This document shows positions 33,275-43,469 of a stretch of DNA of 64,000 nucleotides, piece by piece (the first letter of the stretch is position 1; each line of letters starts with the position of its first letter). The DNA lies in the NCBI RefSeq assembly GCF_024628865.1, contig NZ_CP102384.1:1933001-1997000 (forward strand). Direction: 5' to 3'. Below the pieces are notes generated by a model that saw only the letters and a program-made list of their open reading frames with translations, was not told the origin of the DNA and made no database searches. The position numbers and the translations under genes are program-made. The DNA comes from Sphingopyxis sp. DBS4 (GTDB lineage Bacteria; Pseudomonadota; Alphaproteobacteria; Sphingomonadales; Sphingomonadaceae).

Positions 33275-35347
33275 ATGCGAAACCATTTCATTCCCAGCGC
33301 CATCGCGCTCGCCGCCACCCTTTGCTCCTCCTCCGCCCTCGCCCGCCCGATGACCGAGGTCGACCTCGCGACCTTGAAGCGCGTCGGTGCCCCGGCCGCG
33401 TCGCCCGACGGGCGCTGGGTGGTGTTCCAGATGACCGAGACCGCGCCCGACAGCTACAAGCGTTCGACCGGCCTCTGGCTCGTCGACCGCAAGGCGAAGG
33501 ACGCCAAGCCCGCCCAGATCGCCGACACGCCGGGCAAGAACGAAAGCTCGCCCGCCTTCGCGCCCGACGGCAGCCTCTATTTCGTCTCGAACGCCTCGGG
33601 CAGCGATCAGGTCTGGCGGATCGACGTCAAGGCCGGCGGCGCGGCGACGCAGGTCACCGACACCAAGGCCGATATCGCTGGCTTCAAGATTTCCCCCGAC
33701 GGGGCAAAGCTGCTCGCCTGGGGCGACATTCCGATGGAATGCACCGACTTCGGCTGCGACGCCAAGGATAAAGGCGCGCTCGTCGGCCCCGGCACCGGCC
33801 GCCTCTACAAGGACGGCGTCGGCTTCGTGCGTCATTGGGACGAATGGGAAACGCCCGGAACGCACAGCCGCCCCTTCGTCTTCAACCTTGCGGACGGCAA
33901 GGCGAGCGTCGCGCGCCCGATCGCCGCCGGGCTGGTCGGCGACACGCCATCGAAACCCTTTGGCGGCGGTGAGGAACTGGCGTGGGGGCCGGACAGCTGC
34001 ACCGTCTATTTCACGATGCGCAAGGCCGACCGCAACGAGCCGCGCTCGACCAACCTCGATATCTATAGCTGGCTGGTCGACAGCCGGATGATGCCGGTCA
34101 ATCTGACGCAGAGCAATGAGGCGACCGACACCCTGCCCGCCCCGTCGCCCGACGGCAAATGGCTCGCCTATGCTGCGATGGCGCGGCCCGGCTATGAAGC
34201 CGACCGGCAGGTGCTGATGCTGCGCAACCTCGAAAGCGGCGAGACGAAGAAGCTGACCGACGCCTGGGATCGCTCTGTCGGATCGATCGCATGGGCGGCG
34301 GACGGCAAGTCGCTCTACGTCACCGCACAGGACGTGCTCGATAATCCGGTGTTCAAGGTCGACGCTGCGACCGGCAAGGTCGAGCGGCTCAAGGCGTCGA
34401 CCGAGGCGTTCGACGGCAACATCGGCGACGTCAGCGTCCTGCCGGGCGGCGGGCTCCTCTATTCGCGCAACACCGCGCTGCTGCCGACCGACATCTATGC
34501 CCGCGACGCGAAGGGCAAGGTGACGCAGCTCAGCGCGGTCAATGCTGCGACCCTCGCGCAATTCGACCCGGTCAAGATCGACCGGATGCAGTTCGCGGGC
34601 GCGAACGGCGACAAGGTGTGGGGCATGATCCTGAAACCCGCGAACGCCGCCGCGAAGCTACCGGTCGCCTTCATCGTCCACGGCGGCCCGCAGTCGAGTT
34701 TTGGCAACAGCTGGTCGACGCGTTGGAACCCGCGCCTGTTCGCGCAGCAGGGTTATGGCGTCGTCACCGTCGATTTCCACGGATCGACCGGCTACGGTCA
34801 GGCCTTCACCGACAGCATCAACAAGGACTGGGGCGGCAAGCCGCTCGAAGACCTCAAACTCGGCCTCGCCGCGGCGGGCAAACAGGATGCGCAGCTCGAC
34901 ATCGCCAACGCCTGCGCGCTCGGCGCCTCCTATGGCGGCTACATGATGAACTGGATCGCGGGCCAATGGACCGACGGGTTCAAATGCCTCGTCCAGCACG
35001 ACGGCGTCTTCGACGCACGCGCCATGGCCTATGAGACCGAGGAGCTGTGGTTCGACGAGTGGGAGCATGGCGGCGCCTATTTCGAGGTTCCCGAGGAGTT
35101 CGAGAAATGGAACCCGGTGAACCATGTCGACAAGTGGAAGACCCCGATGCTGGTGATCACCAGCGAAAAGGATTTCCGCATTCCCTATACGCAGGGTCTC
35201 GCCGCCTTCACCGCGCTCCAGCGCCGCGGCGTTCCGTCGCAATTGCTCGTCTTCCCCGATGAAAATCATTGGGTGCTGAAGGGCGCGAACAGCGTTCAAT
35301 GGCACCGCACGGTGTTCGACTGGCTGGGGAGTTATTTGAAGAAATAG
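33275..35347 (+). CDS. S9 family prolyl-oligopeptidase-type peptidase (DPP5-like)
   Basis: A 690-residue secreted serine peptidase. It has a signal peptide (MRNHFIPSAIALAATLCSSSALA), a beta-propeller with repeated SPDGKxL blades over residues 40-400, and a C-terminal alpha/beta hydrolase domain. The catalytic triad is Ser552 in GASYGGYM, Asp633 in SEKDFRIP and His665 in ENHW. VHGGPQSSFGNSW is the oxyanion loop. Members release dipeptides from peptides in the periplasm, fitting the peptide-uptake theme of the window. It is transcribed alone, 175 nt from the divergent cytochrome. Confidence 0.93.
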   Translation: MRNHFIPSAIALAATLCSSSALARPMTEVDLATLKRVGAPAASPDGRWVVFQMTETAPDSYKRSTGLWLVDRKAKDAKPAQIADTPGKNESSPAFAPDGSLYFVSNASGSDQVWRIDVKAGGAATQVTDTKADIAGFKISPDGAKLLAWGDIPMECTDFGCDAKDKGALVGPGTGRLYKDGVGFVRHWDEWETPGTHSRPFVFNLADGKASVARPIAAGLVGDTPSKPFGGGEELAWGPDSCTVYFTMRKADRNEPRSTNLDIYSWLVDSRMMPVNLTQSNEATDTLPAPSPDGKWLAYAAMARPGYEADRQVLMLRNLESGETKKLTDAWDRSVGSIAWAADGKSLYVTAQDVLDNPVFKVDAATGKVERLKASTEAFDGNIGDVSVLPGGGLLYSRNTALLPTDIYARDAKGKVTQLSAVNAATLAQFDPVKIDRMQFAGANGDKVWGMILKPANAAAKLPVAFIVHGGPQSSFGNSWSTRWNPRLFAQQGYGVVTVDFHGSTGYGQAFTDSINKDWGGKPLEDLKLGLAAAGKQDAQLDIANACALGASYGGYMMNWIAGQWTDGFKCLVQHDGVFDARAMAYETEELWFDEWEHGGAYFEVPEEFEKWNPVNHVDKWKTPMLVITSEKDFRIPYTQGLAAFTALQRRGVPSQLLVFPDENHWVLKGANSVQWHRTVFDWLGSYLKK

Positions 35348-35354
35348 GGCCGCA

Positions 35355-35437
35355 TGCTCCCGCGAAGGCGGGAGCCCATCACCGGTCGGCGCCATTTTGA
35401 ACCGGCAGGAGATGGGTCCGCGCCTTCGCGGGGACAC
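35355..35437. repeat. Palindromic repeat, CTCCCGCGAAGGCGGGAG family
   Basis: GCTCCCGCGAAGGCGGGAGC at the left and CGCGCCTTCGCGGGGACAC at the right form imperfect arms around a CCATC...GATGG inner pair. Nearly the same element occurs at 58853-58936. It sits between the S9 peptidase and valS. Confidence 0.8.
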
Positions 35438-35502
35438 GCCCGTGTTTGACAAGGGCGGTTCCCCCTTGCCGCGCCGCAGCATGGCTGGCAAAGGCGGCCG
35501 CT

Positions 35503-38289
35503 ATGCCGATGGAAAAAACCTTCGATCCCGCCGCCATCGAGGCGAAATGGGCCCAGACATGGGAAAGCCGCGGGCTGTTCCGCCCTGCGCGCCCGGACGC
35601 GCAGCCGTTCACGATCGTCAACCCGCCGCCGAACGTCACCGGCGCGCTGCACATCGGCCATGCGCTCGACAATACGCTGCAGGACGTACTCGTCCGCTAC
35701 GAACGGCTGCGCGGCAAGGATGCGCTGTGGGTCGTCGGCATGGATCATGCGGGCATCGCGACGCAAATGGTCGTCGAGCGCCAGCTCGAGGAGCGGCAGG
35801 ACAAGCGCACCAACTACACGCGCGAAGAGTTCGTCGAGAAAGTGTGGCAGTGGAAGGCGGAGAGCGGCGGCCAGATCACCGGCCAGCTTCGCCGCCTCGG
35901 CTGCTCGATGGACTGGTCGCGAGAGCAGTTCACGATGGACCCGCATTTCACCAAAGCTGTGGTCAAGGTCTTCGTCGATCTGCACAAGAAGGGCCTGATC
36001 TACCGCGACAAGCGCCTGGTGAACTGGGACCCCAAGCTCAAGACCGCGATCTCGGACCTCGAGGTCGAGACGCACGAAATTCAGGGCGGCTTCTGGCACT
36101 TCAAATATCCGCTCGCCGATGGCGTCAAACTCGATGACGGACGCGATTATATCGAGGTCGCGACGACGCGCCCCGAAACGATGCTCGCCGACATGGCGGT
36201 CGCGGTCCACCCCGACGATGCGCGATACAAAAGCGTGATCGGCAAGGACATCCTCCAGCCGATCACTGGCCGCCGCTTCAAGGTCGTCGCCGACGAACAT
36301 GCCGATCCCGAGCTCGGATCGGGCGCGGTGAAGATCACGCCGGGACATGATTTCAACGACTTCGAGGTCGGCAAGCGCGCGGGGTTCAAGCCCGGCGAGA
36401 TGCTCAACATGCTCGACGGCGATGCGAACGTAATCCAGACGGCCGATGGGCTGGTCCCCGAGGACTATCTCGGCCTCCACCGCTTCAAGCGCGATGGCGT
36501 CGATGGCGCGCGCGAACTGGTCGTGCAGCGGATGAAGGCGCTTGGCTTCCTGATCCCGCACGTCGACAAGGACGGCGCCGAGCATGACGCCGAGCCGCGC
36601 ACGATCCAGACGCCCTTCGGCGATCGCGGCGGCGTAGTGATCGAGCCCTGGCTGACCGACCAATGGTATGTCGACGCCGAAACGCTGGCGCAGCCGCCGA
36701 TGGCGGCGGTGCGCGACGGGCGCATCAACATCGTCCCCAAGACGTGGGAAAAGACCTTCTTCAACTGGATGGAGAATATCCAGCCCTGGTGCGTGTCGCG
36801 CCAGCTCTGGTGGGGACACCGGATTCCTGCGTGGTATGGCGCCCCAAAAGAAGAAGGTGCCGAAGCCCCCATCTTCGTCGCGGAAACCGAAGAGGCCGCG
36901 ATTGAGCAGGCGCGCCAATATTACGGCTCGGACAACGTAGTAGCGAACGCTCACCACTGGGATATGCCGCAAGGCGAGTTGCCGTGGAACATCCGTCGCG
37001 ACGAGGACGTCCTCGACACCTGGTTCTCTTCTGCGCTCTGGCCCTTTGCGACGCTCGGCTGGCCCGACGATACCGAACTGCTGCGTCGCCATTACCCGAA
37101 CGACGTGCTGGTCTCGGGGTTCGACATCCTCTTCTTCTGGGATGCGCGCATGGCGATGCAGGGGATGGAGTTCATGTCTGACGTTCCATGGAAGACGCTC
37201 TATCTCCACGGCCTTGTCCGCGCGCCCGACGGCGCGAAGATGTCGAAGTCGAAGGGCAATGTCGTCGACCCGCTCGGCCTGATCGACCAGTATGGCGCCG
37301 ACGCCCTCCGCTTCTTCATGAGCGCAATGGAAAGCCAGGGCCGCGACATCAAGATGGATGACGCGCGCCTCGCGGGCTATCGTAATTTCGCGACCAAGCT
37401 GTGGAACGCCGCGCGCTTCTGCGAAGCCAACGGCATATCGGCCTCGACCAGCCTCGCAGCGCCCGCGGCGAGCCTGCCGGTCAACCGCTGGATCATCGGC
37501 GAGGTCGCCGACACCGTCGCCGCGATCGACAAGGCCTTCGCTGCCTATCGCTTCGACGATGCCGCGAACGCGATCTACAGCTTTGCGTGGGATCGCTTCT
37601 GCGACTGGTATCTGGAACTGATCAAGCCTGTCTCGAGCGAAGTCGAGAGAGGCGCGATCGACGACGAGACGAAGGCGGTCGCCGGCTGGGTGCTCGACCA
37701 GATCCTCGTCATGCTCCACCCCTTCATGCCCTTCATCACCGAAGAGCTGTGGACCGGCCTCGGCGACCGCGACGCCTATCCGCTGATCACCGCGAAATGG
37801 CCCGAGCCGAAGGCAGAGCGCGACGCGGAGGCGAGCGCGGATATCGACTGGCTGATCAAGCTGGTCAGTGAACTCCGCGGTGCCAAGGCCGAACTCGGCC
37901 TGCCGCCGGGCGCGCGGCTGACCGCGCATTTCCCGGCGTCGCTGAAGGACCGTGCCGACAAGCTCGCGGCGCAGCTCGACCGCCTCGCGCGGCTCGACGC
38001 GATCAGTTTCGATCCCGCACCGGCGGGCGCGTCGGCCCAGCTCGTCGTCGAGGGCGAGACGATCATCATCCCACTCGAAGGCGTGATCGACATCGCCGCC
38101 GAGCGCGACCGCCTGACCAAGGCGCTCGCCGCCGCGGCCAAGGAGTTGGGCGGCCTCGCCGGCCGCCTGAACAACCCCTCGTTCGTCGAGCGCGCCAAGC
38201 CCGAAGCGGTCGAAAAGGCGCGCGCCGACCATGCCGCCAAGGCGGCCGAAGCCGAGCGCCTGACCGCGGCATTGGCACGGCTGGGGTGA
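35503..38289 (+). CDS. valS: Valine-tRNA ligase
   Basis: A 928-residue class I aminoacyl-tRNA synthetase. The HIGH motif is at 50-53 ([13 protein letters not shown]) and KMSKS at 579-583. The editing domain contains the [17 protein letters not shown] block. The C-terminal arm is a coiled coil ([33 protein letters not shown]). The start ATG 35503 ([16 protein letters not shown]) fits the family; the frame upstream is not protein-like. Its stop overlaps the GTG start of the MATE gene, an unusual partner for an essential synthetase. Confidence 0.98.
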   Translation: MPMEKTFDPAAIEAKWAQTWESRGLFRPARPDAQPFTIVNPPPNVTGALHIGHALDNTLQDVLVRYERLRGKDALWVVGMDHAGIATQMVVERQLEERQDKRTNYTREEFVEKVWQWKAESGGQITGQLRRLGCSMDWSREQFTMDPHFTKAVVKVFVDLHKKGLIYRDKRLVNWDPKLKTAISDLEVETHEIQGGFWHFKYPLADGVKLDDGRDYIEVATTRPETMLADMAVAVHPDDARYKSVIGKDILQPITGRRFKVVADEHADPELGSGAVKITPGHDFNDFEVGKRAGFKPGEMLNMLDGDANVIQTADGLVPEDYLGLHRFKRDGVDGARELVVQRMKALGFLIPHVDKDGAEHDAEPRTIQTPFGDRGGVVIEPWLTDQWYVDAETLAQPPMAAVRDGRINIVPKTWEKTFFNWMENIQPWCVSRQLWWGHRIPAWYGAPKEEGAEAPIFVAETEEAAIEQARQYYGSDNVVANAHHWDMPQGELPWNIRRDEDVLDTWFSSALWPFATLGWPDDTELLRRHYPNDVLVSGFDILFFWDARMAMQGMEFMSDVPWKTLYLHGLVRAPDGAKMSKSKGNVVDPLGLIDQYGADALRFFMSAMESQGRDIKMDDARLAGYRNFATKLWNAARFCEANGISASTSLAAPAASLPVNRWIIGEVADTVAAIDKAFAAYRFDDAANAIYSFAWDRFCDWYLELIKPVSSEVERGAIDDETKAVAGWVLDQILVMLHPFMPFITEELWTGLGDRDAYPLITAKWPEPKAERDAEASADIDWLIKLVSELRGAKAELGLPPGARLTAHFPASLKDRADKLAAQLDRLARLDAISFDPAPAGASAQLVVEGETIIIPLEGVIDIAAERDRLTKALAAAAKELGGLAGRLNNPSFVERAKPEAVEKARADHAAKAAEAERLTAALARLG

Positions 38290-39752
38290 CCGACGGCGAA
38301 ACGCCCGTCACGCCGCTGCCCGTCGCGGCCGCGGCCGACCCGGCCGCGGGGCCGATCCCGCCGCGCCAGAACGCGCGCGGCGGCGGGCGGATGGACCTGA
38401 CCAGCGGGCCGATCACCAAGACGCTGATCCTCTTCGCGCTGCCGACGCTCGCGTCGAACATCCTGCAGACGCTGTCGAGCTCGGTGAACTCGATCTGGGT
38501 CGGCCAGTTCCTCGGCGAAAGCGCGCTCGCCGCGACCGCCAATGCCAACATCATCATGTTCCTGATGTTCGGTGCCTTTTTCGGGTTCGGCATGGCGGCG
38601 ACGGTGCTGATCGGCCAATCGATCGGGCGCGGCGACATCGATGCGGCGCGGCGCGCGGCGGGCGGGGTCATCGGGCTCGCGCTGATCTTTTCGATCGCGA
38701 TCGCGGTCGTCGGCTGGTTCGCATCCGACCGGATATTGCATTGGCTGAAAACCCCGCCCGAGGCGTTCGGGCTGGCGCACGACTATCTGCGCGTCACCTT
38801 CCTCGCGGTGCCCGCGAGCATGTTGTCGGTGACGCTGATGATGGCGTCGCGCGGCGCGGGCGATGCCGTGACGCCGCTGCGCTTCATGATGCTGACGGTC
38901 GTGCTCGACATCGTCTTCAATCCCGTGCTGATCCTCGGCCTCGGCCCGTTCCCGCGCCTTGGCATCGCGGGCAGCGCGCTTGCCACCGCGACCGCAGGGA
39001 CGATCAGTCTCGCAGGGATGATCGCCTGGTTCTATGCTCGAAACCATGTGCTGCGCCTTCGCGGCCGCGAACTCGCCTATCTGTTGCCCACGGGGAGCGA
39101 GCTTCGCTTCATCGTCGGGCGCGGCCTGCCGATGGGCGCGCAGATGCTTGTCATCTCGGGCGCCGGGCTCGTCATGGTCGGACTCGTCAATCGCGAGGGA
39201 CTCGTCACCGCCGCCGCTTATGGCGCGACGCTACAGCTCTGGAATTATGTCCAGATGCCTGCGCTCGCAATCGGCGCGGCGGTCAGCGCAATGGCGGCGC
39301 AGAATATCGGCGCGGCGCGCTGGGATCGCGTGGCGTCGGTGACGAACAGCGGCATGGCAATCAACCTCGTCATGACCGGCATCCTGATTGCGCTGCTTCT
39401 GACCTTTGACCGCGCGGCGCTCGCGCTGTTCCTTGGCAGCGAAAGCCCGGCGATCGAGGTGTCGCGCCATATCCAGTTGATCGCAACCTGGACCTTCCTG
39501 CCTTTCGGCACGACGATCGTGCTGATCGGCACGCTGCGCGCCAATGGCTCGGTCGTCCCGCCGCTGATCATCCTCTTCCTTTCGATGTTCCCGATCCGCC
39601 TCGGCATCTATTATTTCGGCTATGCGGCGATCGGCAGCGACATTTTGTGGTGGAGCTTTCCCCTATCCTCGCTCGCCTCGCTGGCGATGGCATGGGCGGT
39701 CTACAAGCGCGGGGGCTGGCGCCGCACGATGCCGCGGCCCGATCTCGGATAG
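38286..39752 (+). CDS. MATE family efflux transporter
   Basis: A 488-residue protein with about twelve hydrophobic segments in two MatE repeats (starting [25 protein letters not shown] and [26 protein letters not shown]). [17 protein letters not shown] and [11 protein letters not shown] are the matching loops after each half. It has a Pro/Ala-rich cytosolic N-terminal extension. Translation starts at GTG 38286 overlapping the valS stop (GTGA). MATE proteins export cationic drugs or metabolites with Na+ or H+; the substrate is unknown. Confidence 0.93.
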   Translation: MTDGETPVTPLPVAAAADPAAGPIPPRQNARGGGRMDLTSGPITKTLILFALPTLASNILQTLSSSVNSIWVGQFLGESALAATANANIIMFLMFGAFFGFGMAATVLIGQSIGRGDIDAARRAAGGVIGLALIFSIAIAVVGWFASDRILHWLKTPPEAFGLAHDYLRVTFLAVPASMLSVTLMMASRGAGDAVTPLRFMMLTVVLDIVFNPVLILGLGPFPRLGIAGSALATATAGTISLAGMIAWFYARNHVLRLRGRELAYLLPTGSELRFIVGRGLPMGAQMLVISGAGLVMVGLVNREGLVTAAAYGATLQLWNYVQMPALAIGAAVSAMAAQNIGAARWDRVASVTNSGMAINLVMTGILIALLLTFDRAALALFLGSESPAIEVSRHIQLIATWTFLPFGTTIVLIGTLRANGSVVPPLIILFLSMFPIRLGIYYFGYAAIGSDILWWSFPLSSLASLAMAWAVYKRGGWRRTMPRPDLG

Positions 39753-39769
39753 CGGCTTTCGACCAAAGT

Positions 39770-39795
39770 CCGGGCCGCTTCGACTGGCGGCCCGG
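39770..39795 (+). terminator. Strong hairpin after the valS-MATE operon
   Basis: CCGGGCCGC (39770-39778) pairs perfectly with GCGGCCCGG (39787-39795) around an 8-nt loop. No T-tract follows, so it may mark RNA ends or pausing rather than classical termination. Confidence 0.45.
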
Positions 39796-39839
39796 AGCCT
39801 GCTAGCCTTGCGGCGCCGTTTGGCGCTAAGGCAGCCTCG

Positions 39840-41009
39840 ATGAACATGACTATCCGCAAAGAGACGCTGCGCGATCAGCGAGCGAAGATGCTGGCGGCGG
39901 CGCCCGACTGGCGCGCCTCCGACGCGCGCGTCAATCCGCGGGTCGCGATCGGATCGATCATCGCGATGTGGCTGCTCTATTTCTTGATCACCACGGGCCT
40001 CGGCATTCTCGCGGGCGCCGAGCAGTGGGAATATGCCGGCCGCCGCGCCACCGTCGTCGTCGCGGGCATTCTCTGCACCTTCGTCCTCTACCAGCTCATC
40101 CAGCGCGTCCAGCCGCGCGGCTTCGGCGCCCGGCTCGCCGTCGCGATGGGCGCCGCGATCCCGCTGGTCATCGTCTATGCGTGCATTAACCTGCTCGTCT
40201 TCTATTACTGGCTGCCGCTCCCGGACTCGGCCAAGATCATCGCCGACATCCAGGCGAAATTTCCGCTCGCGTGGGAAATCGTACTGATCCTCGACAGTTC
40301 GATCCGCTGGTATTTCTTCTTCGCGGTGTGGGCAGCGCTCTATGTCGCTTTCGGCTATGCCAACGAAATGCGCGCGGTCGAACGACGCGCGAACCATTTC
40401 CGCATCGAGGCGCAAACCGCGCAGCTCCGCGCACTCCACTATCAGGTCAATCCGCACTTTCTGTTCAATACGCTCAATTCGCTGTCGACGCTCGTCCTGC
40501 GCGGGTCGAAAAGCGAGGCCGAGACGATGATCATGAACCTGTCGTCCTTTTTGCGATCAAGCCTCGCGATCGATCCCGAACAGCTCGTCAGCCTCGACGA
40601 GGAGATCGCGCTCCAGCGGCTCTATCTCGATATCGAACAGGTTCGCTTCCCCGACCGGCTGCAGGTCGAGGTCGCGGTGCCGAAGGCGCTGGAAAATGCC
40701 TGCGTTCCGGTACTGATCCTGCAACCGATCATCGAGAATGCAATCAAATATGGCGTCGCGCCCAGCAAGGGCCGGATCGCGATCCGGTTGACGGCGAGCA
40801 GCGAGCACGGCCTGCTGGTCGTCCGCATCGAAAACGACATCGATCCCAAGGCGCCGACTCCCGCGCCGGGAACGGGCCTTGGCCTCGGCAACGTCCGCGA
40901 GCGGCTGCTGACCCGCTATGGCCCCGCGGCGGGCTGCGAATGGGGCCGGTCGGACAGCGGTGGCTTCTTCGTTTCCTTGTGGTTGCCGCTGGCAAGAGAG
41001 GGATGTTGA
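39840..41009 (+). CDS. LytS/YehU-type sensor histidine kinase
   Basis: A 389-residue protein with four hydrophobic segments (about 37-59, 70-92, 98-122, 145-172). The His_kinase domain carries LRALHYQVNPHFLFNTLNSLSTL, with phospho-acceptor His206. The ATP-binding part shows LQPIIENAIKYGVAP (N-box) and GTGLGLGNVRERL (G-box). The short loops give no clear sensor domain, so the signal may be within the membrane. The response regulator gene starts 1 nt after its stop. Confidence 0.93.
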   Translation: MNMTIRKETLRDQRAKMLAAAPDWRASDARVNPRVAIGSIIAMWLLYFLITTGLGILAGAEQWEYAGRRATVVVAGILCTFVLYQLIQRVQPRGFGARLAVAMGAAIPLVIVYACINLLVFYYWLPLPDSAKIIADIQAKFPLAWEIVLILDSSIRWYFFFAVWAALYVAFGYANEMRAVERRANHFRIEAQTAQLRALHYQVNPHFLFNTLNSLSTLVLRGSKSEAETMIMNLSSFLRSSLAIDPEQLVSLDEEIALQRLYLDIEQVRFPDRLQVEVAVPKALENACVPVLILQPIIENAIKYGVAPSKGRIAIRLTASSEHGLLVVRIENDIDPKAPTPAPGTGLGLGNVRERLLTRYGPAAGCEWGRSDSGGFFVSLWLPLAREGC

Positions 41010-41010
41010 G

Positions 41011-41745
41011 ATGATGCGGACATTGCGCACGCTGATCGTCGACGACGAGCCGCTGGCAATCGAGCGGTTGCAGATCCTTGCCGGGCAGCAGGACGGAATT
41101 TCCCTCGTCGGAACCGCCAGCGACGGCGCCTCGGCGCTACGCATGGTCGACGCGCTCGCCCCCGACCTCGTCCTCTGCGATATCGCGATGCCCGATCTCG
41201 ACGGGCTGGCGGTCGCAGCGGCGATCGACAGGATCGACAATCCGCCCGCAGTCGTCTTCGTCACCGCTTTCGACCGCTATGCGGTGGCGGCGTTCGATGT
41301 CGCCGCGGTCGATTATCTGCTCAAGCCGGTATCGCCCGACCGCCTCGCCCGCGCGCTGGCCCGCGTGCGCGAGTGGAGCGCGACCGACCGAGCGCCCAAG
41401 CAGAAGAGCAAATGGATCACCGAATTCTGGGTCCAGAACCGCGGCGAGATGCTGCGCATCGATGCCGACCAGGTCGACCTGATCGAGGCCGAGCGCGATT
41501 ATATGCGCCTGCATGTCGGCGGCCGAAGCTGGCTGATCCACCAGACCATCAAGTCGCTCGAAGTACGTATGAACCCCGATCAGTTCATGCGCATCCACCG
41601 GTCCAAGATGATCCGCCGCGACGGCATCGTCGGGCTCAAGCACCATGGCGACGGCGCGTGGAGCGTCGATCTGGGCGAAGGCGGCGTCCACCGGATCGGC
41701 CGCACCTATCTGCACGACGTAAAGGCGATCACGCACGGAGCGTGA
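41011..41745 (+). CDS. LytTR-type response regulator
   Basis: A 244-residue regulator. The receiver domain has DDE at 11-13, the phosphorylation site Asp57 (VLCDIAMPDLDG) and Lys105 (YLLKPVSP). The C-terminal LytTR DNA-binding domain begins near residue 140 (WVQNRGEMLRIDADQVDLIEAERDYMRLHVGG) and ends HRIGRTYLHDVKA. The start at 41011, with a second ATG at 41014, immediately follows the kinase gene. The target is unknown; the convergent UrcA gene lies 54 nt beyond. Confidence 0.93.
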   Translation: MMRTLRTLIVDDEPLAIERLQILAGQQDGISLVGTASDGASALRMVDALAPDLVLCDIAMPDLDGLAVAAAIDRIDNPPAVVFVTAFDRYAVAAFDVAAVDYLLKPVSPDRLARALARVREWSATDRAPKQKSKWITEFWVQNRGEMLRIDADQVDLIEAERDYMRLHVGGRSWLIHQTIKSLEVRMNPDQFMRIHRSKMIRRDGIVGLKHHGDGAWSVDLGEGGVHRIGRTYLHDVKAITHGA

Positions 41746-41799
41746 TCGCTTCCGTCGGGACCGCCCCCTGCTTGTGGGCGATCCCGCTGGTAACGGCCG

Positions 41800-42153
41800 T
41801 CAGGGAGCGGCGACGACCGGCGGTTTCTCGCTCGCGAACCGGGCGCTGCTGCCGTTCAGCAATGCCGCGAGCTGCGGTTCTGCGCTGCTCCGCGCCCGCG
41901 CTTCGCACGCCTGCTCGTCCGCGCGCTGTTCCAGCGAAGGACGGGGATCGACGCGGCACATCGTACGGATCGCGTTGCGAACGCGAAGGTCGAGCCGCTC
42001 GCGGCCATCGATCGTCTGAAGATCGAGATCGCCGTAGCGCACCTCGACGCGCGGCGCGTCGTCGTCCTGCGCCATCGCGGGCGCGGCCATGCCGGTGGCG
42101 GCCATCGTCAGGGAGATCAAGGCAAGGGTCGGTTTGAACGTCGGTTTGAACAT
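41800..42153 (-). CDS. UrcA family secreted protein
   Basis: A 117-residue protein with a signal peptide (cleavage after APAMAQ, near residue 29). The mature part, VEVRYGDLDLQTIDGRERLDLRVRNAIRTMCRVDPRP...QACEARARSSAEPQLAALL, is the UrcA pattern: a YxDLdL strand, an LxxR helix and two cysteines likely to form a disulfide. UrcA proteins are short periplasmic proteins common in sphingomonads and caulobacters, with no known function. The N-terminus has a curious FKPT-FKPT duplication. Confidence 0.85.
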   Translation of the reverse strand: MFKPTFKPTLALISLTMAATGMAAPAMAQDDDAPRVEVRYGDLDLQTIDGRERLDLRVRNAIRTMCRVDPRPSLEQRADEQACEARARSSAEPQLAALLNGSSARFASEKPPVVAAP

Positions 42154-42384
42154 GGGGGGAGTCCTCTCAATCCGGGGTTATGATGCGGGACACGGCCTGA
42201 TGTTAACCGGGGAAGATTGCACCAACCCGCATCCCGCACAGACGGAATGCGCCATTCGCGGTGCCCTCGCATGCGGGGTTCGACCGGTTCGGGAACCCGG
42301 TCGATCAGCCGGACGAAGTGCCTTTGGGCATCGACCAATGGCCGAAGGCTTGCAACCAGCCGCCACAATGTTTCTCTTCGCGAA

Positions 42385-42939
42385 ATGAGAAGGAAATCCC
42401 GCCCCTCTCCGAGTCGCAGCCGGGCCGGGCGCCGGCTGGTCTGGGCGCTCGGGCTGAGCGTTGCCGGATTCGCGGGCGGGGCGCTGCTGGGCCTCGCGGT
42501 TGTGGACAAGGGGCTCGATCGCGCAGCCGGCGGCGATGCTTCCTTTGCCGGGCTCAGCGCCAATCCCAACGCACTCGTCACGGGGCAGACGGACGCCCCA
42601 CCCTGCCCCGACTGCGCCGACAGCTATGGCGTCGCCGCGCGACTGAACGCCCGGCGCGATCGCCGGATGAGCGATGCCTTTCGCGAACTGGGCCAGGTCG
42701 ATGGCGATATCATGCCATCGCCCGAACCGGCGCCCGAACCGGCGGACAATTATCGCTATGGCGGCAGACTTCCCGATCCCGCACCGCGCCCCGACCCGCG
42801 AGACGAGCCGGCAATGATCATCCCCGTCGCGCTTCCGCCTCCCGCCGCGCGCGCGGCGCCGATTGCGCCGAAGCCGGCCGACGAACGGCAGCAAAAAGGC
42901 CCCGGCGACCCGCCGGACCCTCCTGCCGGTCCACAGTAG
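42385..42939 (+). CDS. Hypothetical single-pass membrane protein, Pro-rich
   Basis: A 184-residue protein when started at ATG 42385 (MRRKSRPSPSRSRAGRR). One membrane helix at residues 19-42 (LVWALGLSVAGFAGGALLGLAVV) follows a strongly basic N-terminus. A CPDC motif occurs in DAPPCPDCADSYG. The C-terminal half is rich in Pro, Ala and Asp. No family was recognised. Upstream, 42154-42384 shows nothing clear. The gene converges with the small secreted protein at 42954. Confidence 0.6.
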   Translation: MRRKSRPSPSRSRAGRRLVWALGLSVAGFAGGALLGLAVVDKGLDRAAGGDASFAGLSANPNALVTGQTDAPPCPDCADSYGVAARLNARRDRRMSDAFRELGQVDGDIMPSPEPAPEPADNYRYGGRLPDPAPRPDPRDEPAMIIPVALPPPAARAAPIAPKPADERQQKGPGDPPDPPAGPQ

Positions 42940-42953
42940 GAATCGTCAGCGCG

Positions 42954-43319
42954 TCAATTCTTGGGCTGCGGCTGCGCACAGCGTGACGTATCGCCCGCCT
43001 TGCAGGCCGCGACATCGGCTTCCCACTGAATCCGCTCTTCGGCCGACATGGCCGCCACGCGCGCCTTTTCGGCCTCATAGGCCTCGGTTTCCCTGGCGAA
43101 TTCGGATTGCGCGGCCGCTTCCTGCTGATCGCGTGCGGCGACCTGCGCTTCATAAGCCTGCGTCTCCGCATTGGCTTTCGCCAGTTGATCGGCGTTGAGC
43201 CGCGCCGTGTTCGCGCGTTCCTCCGTCGTCGTTCCATCGGGATTTTTCTGCATCGCACCCGCCTGTCCCGCCGCGAGCAGCGCGATCGCCGCGCCAGCCG
43301 TCAAAATCGCCCTGATCAT
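42954..43319 (-). CDS. Hypothetical secreted helical protein
   Basis: A 121-residue protein with a signal peptide (MIRAILTAGAAIALLAAGQAG) and a long charged helix, probably coiled coil, rich in Glu, Ala, Gln and Arg. It ends with two cysteines (VAACKAGDTSRCAQPQPKN). AAG GAG lies at ribosome-site distance from ATG 43319. No family was recognised; the architecture fits a small periplasmic protein. Confidence 0.75.
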   Translation of the reverse strand: MIRAILTAGAAIALLAAGQAGAMQKNPDGTTTEERANTARLNADQLAKANAETQAYEAQVAARDQQEAAAQSEFARETEAYEAEKARVAAMSAEERIQWEADVAACKAGDTSRCAQPQPKN

Positions 43320-43469
43320 CGAAGCGCTCCTTCCAATTCAGGCTCCTGTCCGTCCAACGTTTTGCCCGGCTCGTCGTTCCCGGCAGCGCCGGCCCGATCG
43401 CATGGATTTGACGATGCGCCGTACAGCCGTCATTCTGGCCCTGCCTTCCATGTCTGAACGGCGGATCAT

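Noticed and set aside
35332..38232. A 966-codon minus-strand open frame opposite valS
   Set aside because: It mirrors valS codon for codon and is rich in Arg, Asp, Ala and Leu with no domain. High-GC codons on one strand leave the opposite frame open.
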